A stretch of 25,623 nucleotides of DNA from a virus, in the IMG/VR virus record IMGVR_UViG_3300035204_001168, positions 1 to 25,623 of that record, one strand, 5' to 3'. Position 1 is the stretch's first letter. Every line of letters starts with the position of its first letter. Shown piece after piece: positions 1 to 9,110 of the stretch. Both the position numbers and the translations under genes were made by a program. The notes under the pieces are model-generated. The model ran no database searches. It saw only the letters and a list, made by a program, of their open reading frames with translations, and had not been told where the DNA came from.

Positions 1-675
1 TCACAACATGTACCACAACATGTTTCATTCGCACCACAACATTCATTATCATTACAGCAATCTTCACATCCACAATTATCACCGCAGCATTCTGATGTAT
101 TGCAACATGTATCACCACAACAACTTACTTCTGGTCCGTCCGGACCCACGAAGAGTCCTTCCCCACAACAAGCACCACCACAACATAATGATCCAGCAGG
201 ACAGCAATTACCATCACAACAAATTGTTCCAGCCCCACAACAATTACCATCACAACAAGTTTCGAGTGAATTGCAACACGAATTCCCGCAGCACACCGGA
301 CAACATTGACCATCGCCGCAGCATTCAAATCCGGGTGGGCAAGGAGGAACGCATAGTGGTGGAGGGCAATACAAACAAACACCACCATTACAGCACAAAT
401 CCGAACCAAAACAATCAGAATCTACCTCACATTCAGAACATGGCGGGTACTCACACACACCATCACAACAAACCTTCCCTTGTGATATGCATTGTTCATT
501 TGAAACACATTCCCCGCAAAGCGACAGTTCGCATAATGTGTTGTCTCCCATATACTCACCGGCATACGAAATGCATTGTTCTCTTGTTGTTTCGATGCAG
601 GATTTACATGTTATATTCAGGAGACAACATGCACCCAACACTAAAGGATCAACACCACAATCCGAATAGTCACAA
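1..675 (-). repeat. Cysteine-pair array (CC-x3-CC type) in partial giant protein
   Basis: Translation of this stretch gives about 26% cysteine, mostly as CC pairs spaced by 3 to 6 residues, for example CCGNSCC, CCDGNCC, CCGGACC and CCGDTCC. The DNA appears as a run of ACAACA-rich units on the plus strand. The array begins directly after the Gly-X-Y stretch and continues beyond base 1. It is coding sequence, not an intergenic repeat. Confidence 0.85.
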
Positions 676-2525
676 TAACCTGGCGGTCCCGGTTCTCCAA
701 AATTACCAATATTTCCTTCGCCGCCCGGATGACCAATTGGTCCCTGAATAAAATCAGTAGGAGAAAGTCCACGATCACAAGTAAAAGTGTTACTGTTTTT
801 AAATGATGAGAATATGTCATTCTGATAATGTCGTAATGCTATTTCGTCTTCTTCACAATCAAAACAATAACAAGGGGAACCGGCTTCAGGATAAGGAGCA
901 AATAACAATTCCTCAAAAGACACATTTGATGCTTTTTCGATATGCGCGAATTCAGGAAAGAATGTGTCTGTAGATCGTGTAACACCATTTTTGATATCAA
1001 GCAATTTGTGCTTGAATTGGGGTGTGCTGAAAACCTCCGAAACTAATTTCGAGAATATTGGATCATTTTCTGTTTCTTTGAGGATGCTCTGACCAACAGT
1101 ATAATTGTGTACTATTTTCTTAGCCTTACAGTAATTCGTTTCATCATTGTCTATTAGATCATGTACGTCTTTGATTATTTTTGGAAGGAATGAAGAAACA
1201 ACCGAATCTAAAACAGTAGGATTGTGCCATAACTCCAGAGCCAAACCAATGATACCTGATCCTTCTTGAATCGATGTAGAATCACAAGATTCGCAAGGCA
1301 CACATGCAGTTTTATTGATGATTTTGTTGAGATGAAAATCGCCAATTCCCATCAAACTACCAAAAACGAACGAATACCGTTCTTGATCAATATCGGTGAT
1401 TGTTTTCATTATGCTGGAATACGCCCCAGCAACAGACAACCTATCGAAAAACTCATCCATCGTTTCTGAATTCTTTCCCGAAATAGCATCTGTGTGTAGT
1501 TTTAAGAGATTCAATTCTAGCAAGAGCGATTCGAGTAAATCTATCACTTCGTCTGCTTGGTTTCTAGAAAGCGGAAGAATTTCATATAGAGGAGGCGTAT
1601 CCTCAACCGGGACGGGAATTGGTCCTTGATGTAAGTTGTATACTTCCGCAGTACTTCCCTCTGGAGTATCAGGTATTATCGTTACTATAACACTACCAGA
1701 ATCACCAATTGCTATTGCACCACGCACATTATCGTCTTCATATACAATACCGTCTTCGCTAATTACTTCGGATGGTGTTGCCGATTCGGCTTCACTATCA
1801 CAAATGTAATAAATCGTAGAACCGCTTGAATCAAGAGTTTCTCCACTAACCCCACAAGTGCTACCCGAACCACCATAAACACCACCAGACAAGTGACACT
1901 GTAATTCAGTTAGTGAATGACAATCGTTTAATATACAACACCAACCAGTACCCCCAGATAGTTCACCCGCCGGTGGAGTAAATGTTTCAGGATCAACAAC
2001 ATTTCCCCCCTCTGTGTAGACTGGTGATGGAACAAAATTGCCCTGCTCATCATACACAACATTTTCAATTTCTTCTTCGAGTTCTTCTATTGTGTCTGAT
2101 GTCACACCATAAGTTCCGTGGAACTGTATACCGCTACCAGCACCACCCAATCCGTTAGGCATATAGTAATCGACACCTTCAATTGTGTGTGTATGATAAC
2201 CTACTGTGTTTTCATTTTCTCTGCTGTAATCGGGTGTTGGGCTTGCGGCAATTGCTTCTTCTGGTGTGAGGAATAGGGGATAGTACCCATCTAGAGCAAG
2301 TGCGTTTGCTCCAGGCCACGGTTCCCCTTCCTCATGAGGGAGGGCAAAAAGAGAATTGAGAATATCAATTTCATTCAAACATACATCTATAGACTCATTG
2401 ATAATTTGAACGAGCGGGTTTTGAAACCCATCACCCTCGGCGATAAGGACAATCGCATGACGCTGTTCGGGTGTCAACGAATCAAAAGGTATTTCTATGG
2501 TTTTTGGGATTTCAAATTTATGCAT
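1..2525 (-). CDS. Giant cysteine-rich collagen-like virion protein (partial, 3' end outside window)
   Basis: This reading frame is open from ATG at 2525 to the window edge (841 codons, no stop reached). The stop of the upstream paralogue lies 7 bases away and provides a GGGGTGA ribosome site. The start, MHKFEIPKTIEIPFDSLTPEQ, matches the start of the neighbouring 1489-residue protein. The shared helical domain continues later, around LKLHTDAISG and RLSVAGAYSSIMKTITD, but is interrupted by an insert of about 200 residues that contains one Cys module (about 1855-1946). After the domain come seven Gly-X-Y triplets (about 680-745) and then a dense cysteine array (about 59 Cys in the last 225 residues visible). 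No enzyme motif was seen. I infer a tail-fibre or baseplate-attached structural protein from the position after the hub genes and the collagen-like stretch; the actual role is unknown. Confidence 0.85.
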   Translation of the reverse strand, partial: MHKFEIPKTIEIPFDSLTPEQRHAIVLIAEGDGFQNPLVQIINESIDVCLNEIDILNSLFALPHEEGEPWPGANALALDGYYPLFLTPEEAIAASPTPDYSRENENTVGYHTHTIEGVDYYMPNGLGGAGSGIQFHGTYGVTSDTIEELEEEIENVVYDEQGNFVPSPVYTEGGNVVDPETFTPPAGELSGGTGWCCILNDCHSLTELQCHLSGGVYGGSGSTCGVSGETLDSSGSTIYYICDSEAESATPSEVISEDGIVYEDDNVRGAIAIGDSGSVIVTIIPDTPEGSTAEVYNLHQGPIPVPVEDTPPLYEILPLSRNQADEVIDLLESLLLELNLLKLHTDAISGKNSETMDEFFDRLSVAGAYSSIMKTITDIDQERYSFVFGSLMGIGDFHLNKIINKTACVPCESCDSTSIQEGSGIIGLALELWHNPTVLDSVVSSFLPKIIKDVHDLIDNDETNYCKAKKIVHNYTVGQSILKETENDPIFSKLVSEVFSTPQFKHKLLDIKNGVTRSTDTFFPEFAHIEKASNVSFEELLFAPYPEAGSPCYCFDCEEDEIALRHYQNDIFSSFKNSNTFTCDRGLSPTDFIQGPIGHPGGEGNIGNFGEPGPPGYCDYSDCGVDPLVLGACCLLNITCKSCIETTREQCISYAGEYMGDNTLCELSLCGECVSNEQCISQGKVCCDGVCEYPPCSECEVDSDCFGSDLCCNGGVCLYCPPPLCVPPCPPGFECCGDGQCCPVCCGNSCCNSLETCCDGNCCGAGTICCDGNCCPAGSLCCGGACCGEGLFVGPDGPEVSCCGDTCCNTSECCGDNCGCEDCCNDNECCGANETCCGTCC

Positions 2526-2532
2526 AAGAATT

Positions 2533-5500
2533 TCACCCCGTAAACCCTAAACCACCGACAAAACCATAATATGAAGTTCCGCCATCCATAGTAGTAAACG
2601 AGATGATATCTATACCAGATGCTGATAATGTGGGTGCTGTGCCTCCAGGCCATTGAATAGATGATGTAAACTCGACATCACCGTGTGCCAACCCATCTTC
2701 AAATATCACAGTCATTGTACCGACTGTTCCTGATGTTGGGGCGTTAGTTAGAGCCCATATGATGGTGTTGCCGCTATCCATCCCACCAACCTTTACTTTT
2801 TGTACGTTACCGTTTTCAAAATCAAAAGTCACACTACTTGGTGTCTGACCATTATCATAGTACGTCTCAGCATAATCTTTTAGGTTTACGTTGTTGACTG
2901 TGTTATCTTGAAGATAAACAGAACCACCAGAGGTAAATCCAGAATTTAGATTTACACCACTAGATACTTCAAGCGTTCCTGTATCGTAATCATATTTCAG
3001 ATCATCACTTCCAGTTGGTGTCCCGCTTTGATTGAACAATATCTGTTTGTCTGAACCACCAACTGGTCCCGTTGGTCCAACCGGACCAACGCCTGGTTGT
3101 GTTGGTATCCATTTTTCAGCAGCAGAATTGTATTGTAGGATATCCTGATCTTCTGGTGCATTTTCTGATACATCAACCAACTCATGAAGATATAGATCAT
3201 CGACCGATATCCGAATAATGTTGTTAGCCTCATTGGTGTCTAGTTTGATATTAGAACCAGACACAAAACTAACAACCAACCCTTCCCCAATCAAACCATC
3301 CTTCTGAATGGAAGCAGTGAGTTCCCCCTGAATGATTGTTGTTATGGCATCAAAATCTTCGTACCCGGCATAGCCTAATTTAGAATCACTCTTCATTTCT
3401 GCTTTGGAGATAAGCGACAGAGATCCCTGAGCAGTGGATGTGTCCCGAGTATCTGTCTTCTTCTTTTTCGATGCAGCGAAGTTTACTAATTGAAACTGGA
3501 TAGGCTGAGAAAGTATAGTTGGTGAAGACGAACCAACTAAAGGTTTTGACGTAGAGATGCTTGAATCTATTCCAGTAGTACCATTTCGGAATTCTAGTTC
3601 TACTTCATATTTTTTCAATATGCCATTTTCATAAATGGGCTTGTATGTTTTGTTTGCATCAACTAAATTTTGTAGTGATTTGTTTGGGTATTTCTTTAGT
3701 AATGCAGAATATTTTCTATTGTTTGCCGTAAAGACAACAGTAGATGATTGCTTAGTTTCTGGTGTGGGGGCAAAATGACTAGGGGGAATATAGTCATCAC
3801 AACTATCCTCCCACATCCCACCAAGAACAGCACAACTCTCTTGGGTGATTTCTTCATTACATCCACTCTCTAACCAACAAACACCGAGGCTTCTAGTAGC
3901 ACCCATTGTACAGGTATTGCAAACATCTTCGTAACATTCGCTACCGTCCAACATAGGTCGTGAAGCACACGATTCAAACCCACTACCAATACATCCAAAA
4001 CGACAACCATGATGGCACTGATAATATCCATCAAACGATCCGGTATCAAGACCCACATACCTATCAACACAACTAATGTTCTCTCTTGGTACTGGTTTGC
4101 ATTTATCCTCGAATTCCACCAATTGACCATCGTTATCACCATCGGGCTTGGCTGCGCCGGGTCTAAGAGCATCTGGTGTCTCTTGATCGCACCACACTTT
4201 ACCGAAACCACATTCTTCACAATTATCACTGTCTTTACAACACCAAGAACAAGGACCTTCTTCCCTTAGATTTAAACCATCTTCATATTGACCCCAGTCA
4301 CCCGTATCTGACAGCAGAGCATATCGTACTGGCATATTCGGGTCCACTCTACATTCACACGGATCTCCTTCTGTACCACTCCATTCCTCACAACGGTAAT
4401 CTACACTTTTATGTGTCTCCGCACTAAGAGGTAAAAACAACGGGCAGTATGTTCTGCATGCCGATTCACCAATGGGCAATCTATCATCATATATTGCAAA
4501 GTCTGTATCATCACTATGTTCGCAACCACAAGGGCAACCATGATTATCAGAACAAACACCACCAACACAATCCTCATTAACAACGGAAAATGCTCTTGTG
4601 ATTGGTTGCCAGTCATTCCATTCTAACCATGCGTCATAATCATTATGAGGGCAACAGCCAGTTTCCGACCAAACACAAGTGACTGTGTCTGAATTGGGGT
4701 TAGTTGCACAACAGCACTCACCAAGTGTTTCGTCTTTACATTCTCCGTTACAACATATTCCTTCCTCACAGCACTCGACTTCACCCTGATCTGTTATGCA
4801 TTCTGCTTCGTTACAATTACACACTGTACAGTATTTGTTGCCATCATCATCAGGACAGCAAATTTCATCGGCCCCACAACATTCCCCTTCACAAAAATCA
4901 GTGGTGCCGGTCGGACAGCAATAGTGGACAATTCCATTATACGCCATCTCGCATGATTCACCTTCATCACAGCAACACCCACCAATTGACCAACAATCTT
5001 GATTGTCATTATCATTGCCACAAGGTTCTAGATTGTTACTATTGCATTTACAATTACAGGAACCATCATAGTATTGGGTGTCTCTCGCACAATATGTGGT
5101 TTCTACACCAGAAAAATAATCGTAATAAACATCTTCGGTAGCACTATAGCAGATGCAGTGTGTGTTTTCATTTCCGTCATTTTGCCAGAATTCCGTGCAT
5201 ACCTCACACGAGGCAGGACAACAAGAACCAGCAACACAAGTTCCATCACAGCAAGTGTCACCGCAACATTCTCCACCACAACAATAGATTGAGCCTCCCG
5301 AATCTAAACAACAACTTTCTTCGGGGAGACAACAATGGAACGGACCTTCTAACTCACACGGGACAGTACCAGCCGGACATGTGCATTGTTCATCTTCTGG
5401 AACACATTCATCAATACAACATCGTAACCCATCACCACAGCACACTCCGTTACATTGTTTCTCTGGTTCACAACACACATTCTCACCAACCGAAACTTCA

Positions 5501-7002
5501 AAGCAAGTTTCTCCGTCTGGGCAACACACGCAACTCCCATCTTGACAAGTTTTACCAGACATCCCCGCCCCGCAGCATTCATCATTACAACAATTCCCAT
5601 CGAGACAACACCCGTCACCACCGCAACATGATGTTCCTGATGGACAGCACTCTCCCTGACAATCTGGGCATCCGCCATCAGGACAAGGATCCTTACAATA
5701 CCCACCACAGCAAACTTTTCCTTCCTCACAACAAGTATTGCCACAAACAGTTGTTCCTGTTGGGCATTGCGGGCAAGGCGGGCAGGTTCCATCCGAACAG
5801 GGATTTATGCACTGTCCACTACAACATATCATTCCAATTGCACAATCATTTCCAGTAACACAACCACTCGGCATACAGTCGATGATGGCACAAGATGAAT
5901 TTTCTCCAAAGAAAACACCACCGTAATGTGAACATTGAAAATCAGTTGCAGAAACACAATAACCACAAACACAACATGCCCCCGGTTCAGTGTCACCTTG
6001 CCAACACGGACTCTCCTCGCCTTGATTGTTTGTTTGCCCGCAATTACAATCACCAACAGGACCAGGTATTCCTGCCGAACCAGTAAGCCCCTTTGCGCCG
6101 GGAGCGCCGACAGGTCCCTCGGGTCCTATTGAAATCAACTGATCTTCAATCAAACAAGGTCCAGTAACTTCTAAATTGAACTGAGGAAAGAAATCATTAG
6201 TGGTAGTATCTGAACTTGGATTCCGAATTTCGTTGATTGCTTGTTTTAGTTGAGGGGACGCAAACACAGATTCCATTGCAGAACCAAATATCGGATCACT
6301 ATCAAGTGTTTCGATTATTTTTGTTCCATACGAATATCTTTCGATTACCCTTCTTGCTTTACAAAAATTCTTTTCATCGGTATCAATTAGCGATTTGAGT
6401 TTGTCTACGATATTAGGTAACAAACAACTCAATATGCTTGGGATTGTAACTGGGAATTTTTGAACAACCCCAGCAAGACCATTCAGTCCCGACGAGTTTG
6501 TGTTTGCTTCGCAATAATTAGAAGACGATTCGCAAAAGGTTAAATGCTTTATGTTACCGATGATGTTATCACCAAGAACAGAAAGGCTACTAAAAATTTC
6601 CGAGTATTGTTCTTTGTCTAATCCAGTGATACTTTTCATCACCCTAGTATACAAACCTGCAATTGATAGACGCTGGATCAAATCGGAAGTATATTCACTT
6701 TCCACCCCAGACAACTTATCGGTATGTAATTTTAGAGCATCCAGCCAATATGTGATTGTTGTCAACCAGTAATCTAATTCGATTATTTGTTGTTCTGATA
6801 TGTGGGTTTGCTCGAATGGGTGTATGTCCAAAGACATAATCTTCGAGTGTTCATCAGAAACGATTGACTTCGCTTTTGCTATATTTTCTGCTTGGGGATT
6901 TACAAACCCATCGCCGCTCATTACCATATAGATAGCCTCACGTTGCTCAGACGTAAGCATATCGAACGGAATCTCGATGTTAGATACAGAAAAGTTTGCC
7001 AT
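2533..7002 (-). CDS. Giant cysteine-rich collagen-like virion protein (1489 aa)
   Basis: I place the start at ATG 7002 (MANFSVSN) because it aligns with the paralogue and has GGATTGATA before it; TTG at 7008 would add two residues. Counting from TTG 7008, the order is: helical N-terminal domain (1-285) shared with the next gene, eight Gly-X-Y triplets (295-319), a cysteine-rich region (321 to about 1069, about 132 Cys), a Lys-rich linker, then a C-terminal part of phage-fibre type with DILQYNSAAEKW and GGSDKQILFN motifs and a second short GPVGPTGPVGG run. These last motifs are common in phage tail fibre and appendage proteins. It follows the gp5 spike and the 267-residue protein in one operon, which suggests a baseplate-attached fibre or adhesin. 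No catalytic motif is visible. Many plus-strand ORFs here are shadows created by the biased composition. Confidence 0.85.
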   Translation of the reverse strand: MANFSVSNIEIPFDMLTSEQREAIYMVMSGDGFVNPQAENIAKAKSIVSDEHSKIMSLDIHPFEQTHISEQQIIELDYWLTTITYWLDALKLHTDKLSGVESEYTSDLIQRLSIAGLYTRVMKSITGLDKEQYSEIFSSLSVLGDNIIGNIKHLTFCESSSNYCEANTNSSGLNGLAGVVQKFPVTIPSILSCLLPNIVDKLKSLIDTDEKNFCKARRVIERYSYGTKIIETLDSDPIFGSAMESVFASPQLKQAINEIRNPSSDTTTNDFFPQFNLEVTGPCLIEDQLISIGPEGPVGAPGAKGLTGSAGIPGPVGDCNCGQTNNQGEESPCWQGDTEPGACCVCGYCVSATDFQCSHYGGVFFGENSSCAIIDCMPSGCVTGNDCAIGMICCSGQCINPCSDGTCPPCPQCPTGTTVCGNTCCEEGKVCCGGYCKDPCPDGGCPDCQGECCPSGTSCCGGDGCCLDGNCCNDECCGAGMSGKTCQDGSCVCCPDGETCFEVSVGENVCCEPEKQCNGVCCGDGLRCCIDECVPEDEQCTCPAGTVPCELEGPFHCCLPEESCCLDSGGSIYCCGGECCGDTCCDGTCVAGSCCPASCEVCTEFWQNDGNENTHCICYSATEDVYYDYFSGVETTYCARDTQYYDGSCNCKCNSNNLEPCGNDNDNQDCWSIGGCCCDEGESCEMAYNGIVHYCCPTGTTDFCEGECCGADEICCPDDDGNKYCTVCNCNEAECITDQGEVECCEEGICCNGECKDETLGECCCATNPNSDTVTCVWSETGCCPHNDYDAWLEWNDWQPITRAFSVVNEDCVGGVCSDNHGCPCGCEHSDDTDFAIYDDRLPIGESACRTYCPLFLPLSAETHKSVDYRCEEWSGTEGDPCECRVDPNMPVRYALLSDTGDWGQYEDGLNLREEGPCSWCCKDSDNCEECGFGKVWCDQETPDALRPGAAKPDGDNDGQLVEFEDKCKPVPRENISCVDRYVGLDTGSFDGYYQCHHGCRFGCIGSGFESCASRPMLDGSECYEDVCNTCTMGATRSLGVCWLESGCNEEITQESCAVLGGMWEDSCDDYIPPSHFAPTPETKQSSTVVFTANNRKYSALLKKYPNKSLQNLVDANKTYKPIYENGILKKYEVELEFRNGTTGIDSSISTSKPLVGSSSPTILSQPIQFQLVNFAASKKKKTDTRDTSTAQGSLSLISKAEMKSDSKLGYAGYEDFDAITTIIQGELTASIQKDGLIGEGLVVSFVSGSNIKLDTNEANNIIRISVDDLYLHELVDVSENAPEDQDILQYNSAAEKWIPTQPGVGPVGPTGPVGGSDKQILFNQSGTPTGSDDLKYDYDTGTLEVSSGVNLNSGFTSGGSVYLQDNTVNNVNLKDYAETYYDNGQTPSSVTFDFENGNVQKVKVGGMDSGNTIIWALTNAPTSGTVGTMTVIFEDGLAHGDVEFTSSIQWPGGTAPTLSASGIDIISFTTMDGGTSYYGFVGGLGFTG
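3797..6048 (-). repeat. Cysteine-rich multi-domain array, about 132 Cys in 750 residues
   Basis: The array is built from CC-pair units such as CCGGYC, CCGGDGCC and CCGDTCC in the first half and more widely spaced Cys in the second half. It is bracketed by two modules of the pattern G-x-C-(C/W), Cys, Cys, GG, Cys (about 5872-5981 and 3797-3889). The spacing resembles small disulfide-knotted domains, granulin-like in spirit, but I cannot assign a family. Confidence 0.75.
6049..6126 (-). repeat. Collagen-like Gly-X-Y stretch (8 triplets)
   Basis: Translation reads GPE GPV GAP GAK GLT GSA GIP GPV, directly between the N-terminal domain and the first CNC of the cysteine array. Short collagen-like stretches are known from phage fibres, where they trimerise. 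The paralogue carries a similar seven-triplet stretch at about 680-745. Confidence 0.8.
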
Positions 7003-7018
7003 TATCAATCCAGTATTA

Positions 7019-7822
7019 TTAGATTATATCACCTATATCTATGCTGGGCAGTTCGATGCTACCCACAAGGCAATCGAGACCGGGGATGTCGGGCATCAGT
7101 CCATCAACATCAGGAAGCATTCCACCAACATCAGGAATCATTCCACCAAGTTCTCCGCCGATGTCGCCCAACGAGACATTCATCAAATCCCCAACCATAC
7201 CATCAATCATCCCACCAACATCAGGTATTGTGGGGATCGCAGGTAATTTGAACTGACACAGATCAGCCAATGGGTTGTCGATATTTAACGAACCCAATAC
7301 ATCATTTGCAAAATTCTTTGCTGCGGCCTCTACTTCTGCCAGCGATACTTCCGGTATCTTTGGCATTTTAATTAGACCGCTAAATTCGGGTATACCGGAA
7401 AACATCACTTCTGGATCTAGTTTCTTTGCTAGATCGGGAATCCCTGATGCAGCAATAATAGAATCAATATCAGGAACGCTTGGTAACGAACCAAGAGATG
7501 CCAGCCCATCTATATCTTTGAATAAATTTTCATCGCACAACGGATTCCCAGAAAGCAATCCACCTATACCGCCTAGATCAGGAATTAGTCCTTCGAGAGC
7601 ATCACCAGCACAACCCGCAATATCTGGCATTATCCCACCAAAATCAACATCTGGTAAAAAGCCTCCAAGATCAGGAAGCCCGATATCAGGAATCATCCCA
7701 CCAATCGCACCTTCAACGGCACTTCCAATGTTAGAAGGAGATATGCTGTCGATAGCATCATTGACGGTATTTTTAACATCATCATATGCTGGAATTCTTG
7801 GAATATTATCTTCGAGTGCCAT
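7019..7822 (-). CDS. Repetitive IPD(I/V)GG-rich protein of unknown function
   Basis: 267 residues. The start ATG at 7822 overlaps the gp5 stop in TAATG. The protein is dominated by imperfect repeats of the kind GGMIPDIG, GGFLPDVD, GGIMPDIA, GLIPDLGG, GGMIPDVGG and GLMPDIPG, clustered at both ends, with a helix-like centre (LAEVEAAAKNFANDVLGSL). It is acidic and hydrophobic, with very few Cys and no recognisable enzyme motif. In T4 the spike gp5 is capped by a PAAR-type tip protein, and this gene sits directly after gp5. It shows no obvious PAAR signature or metal-binding His cluster, so a tip or spike-associated role is only a guess from position. It could equally connect the giant fibres to the hub. 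Confidence 0.75.
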   Translation of the reverse strand: MALEDNIPRIPAYDDVKNTVNDAIDSISPSNIGSAVEGAIGGMIPDIGLPDLGGFLPDVDFGGIMPDIAGCAGDALEGLIPDLGGIGGLLSGNPLCDENLFKDIDGLASLGSLPSVPDIDSIIAASGIPDLAKKLDPEVMFSGIPEFSGLIKMPKIPEVSLAEVEAAAKNFANDVLGSLNIDNPLADLCQFKLPAIPTIPDVGGMIDGMVGDLMNVSLGDIGGELGGMIPDVGGMLPDVDGLMPDIPGLDCLVGSIELPSIDIGDII

Positions 7823-9108
7823 TATTGACTATAGTATCCGGGATGGTTTAGGTGTATATCTGGTCCGGCATTGTAATATTGGTTTTTACCTGATTGTACT
7901 TGAATTTGACCATCAACCCTTACGTTGTAGTCTCCGCTAACATAAGCATCATAGTTACCATTAACGTGGGTGTTCATGTTTCCATCAGCAAGTTCAACAT
8001 TGACATCCCCTTCTCCGAGTTTGGCATTGACATTTCCCTTCTTCACATCCAAATTGATATTGGCATTTTCTCCAACGTGGATGTCGAAATGACAATCACC
8101 CTTTGGTTCTCCCCCACCCTCTTCCTTCTTTTGCTTGTCTTTATTCACAATGATCTTGCAGCCCTTGTCCATCGTAACATTAGTCCACCCATCAATATGA
8201 ACACACTCATTTTTTAAAACCACTGTATAGTCATTACGGACAACCTTTACTACCTTGTCTCCGTTCGGATGAATTTCTTCAAATGTACCAGATCTATGAT
8301 AACGGTGAAGACGCTCACGACCTGGTGTATCATCAACTTCTATTGTGTGCCCCGACTCGCTTTCATAAACATGGTTGTGTGGGTATGTTGCCTTGTATGC
8401 TGTTTTTGGTTCTGTCCACTTTCCACCAGCCGATTTCTTTGCTGTACATTTTTTGTCTTTTTTGATACTGCAACGAACTGGTTCACCACTACAATCAGAT
8501 GTTGGTACGTTCATGTCGAGCAACCCAGGCGAACTCCCTGCTAAAGGTCTACGCTTAATTTCAACTATGGTCTTGTCAATCTCTTCATTTCTGGCAAGAC
8601 GATTTGTATCAGATTCGTCTATAACAAAATCTTTAGGATATGACTTTCCCTTATCAGAATTTACTAACACAGCACCAAGACCATCATCAGGATACTTCTG
8701 AACTTTATAGCCTTTTGCCAACATATTACTTACTGGATCTTGTTCTAATTGACTATCGGTTCTTGGATCATTGAAGCCCGTTTCATTATCTGCTTCTTCC
8801 TCTGGAATTCCCCCAATTGAACCCATCATTATTGGTTCTTGTGCATTTTCTCCATCTCGGAAAAACCCCATCACCCATGAACCGGGAACCAATCCAGTTG
8901 GGCTGTGCCCCATTCCGCTGATAGCAGCACTGGTAATTGGTTGAATTGGATATGCCCAGGGCAAATCCTCCGTCTTAATCAAACTCTTATCGTCTGAATG
9001 AAACCCCAACACTCGAACACGACACCTACCGAGCATCAGTGGATCGTCAACATCTTCCACTACACCTTGCCACCAAACGAAATTATCTTTACCTATAAAG
9101 TTTTGCAT
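7822..9108 (-). CDS. 5: gp5-like baseplate central spike, without lysozyme domain
   Basis: 428 residues. Residues 1 to about 110 match the T4 gp5 N-terminal OB domain (VVEDVDDPLMLGRCRVRVLG, LPWAYPIQPITSAAISG, and a GxVPGSWVMGFFRDG stretch). About residue 240 onward matches the spike stem start (YPHNHVYESESGHTIEVDDT, GRERLHRYHRSGTFEEIHP). The C-terminus holds short beta-helix repeats (VNVELADGNMNTHVNGNYDA, then VSGDYNVRVDG). The protein forms the trimeric membrane-puncturing needle on the gp27 hub. T4 gp5 (575 aa) has a lysozyme domain between these parts; here only a linker of about 130 residues with no recognisable lysozyme residues remains. The start lies 2 bases after the gp27 stop. A lysozyme-less gp5 is, from memory, usual in cyanophages. 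Confidence 0.93.
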   Translation of the reverse strand: MQNFIGKDNFVWWQGVVEDVDDPLMLGRCRVRVLGFHSDDKSLIKTEDLPWAYPIQPITSAAISGMGHSPTGLVPGSWVMGFFRDGENAQEPIMMGSIGGIPEEEADNETGFNDPRTDSQLEQDPVSNMLAKGYKVQKYPDDGLGAVLVNSDKGKSYPKDFVIDESDTNRLARNEEIDKTIVEIKRRPLAGSSPGLLDMNVPTSDCSGEPVRCSIKKDKKCTAKKSAGGKWTEPKTAYKATYPHNHVYESESGHTIEVDDTPGRERLHRYHRSGTFEEIHPNGDKVVKVVRNDYTVVLKNECVHIDGWTNVTMDKGCKIIVNKDKQKKEEGGGEPKGDCHFDIHVGENANINLDVKKGNVNAKLGEGDVNVELADGNMNTHVNGNYDAYVSGDYNVRVDGQIQVQSGKNQYYNAGPDIHLNHPGYYSQ

Positions 9109-9110
9109 TG

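Noticed and set aside
1-675. Repeated ACAACA units looking like a DNA repeat or CRISPR-like array
   Set aside because: Spacing follows codons for CC pairs, units differ in sequence, and no constant repeat with unique spacers exists.
8-751. 247-residue plus-strand ORF rich in His, Asn and Gln, and similar ones at 4704-5141 and 5160-5858
   Set aside because: They are the reverse frame of the cysteine arrays: TGT/TGC/GGT codons read as CAC/CAA/ACA-type codons on the other strand. No ribosome sites and no recognisable domains.
7041-7940. Plus-strand Pro/Ser-rich ORFs (71 and 221 residues) opposite the IPDIGG protein
   Set aside because: The repeats merely reflect the IPD(I/V)GG repeats on the coding strand, and the minus frame is coupled to gp5 by TAATG.
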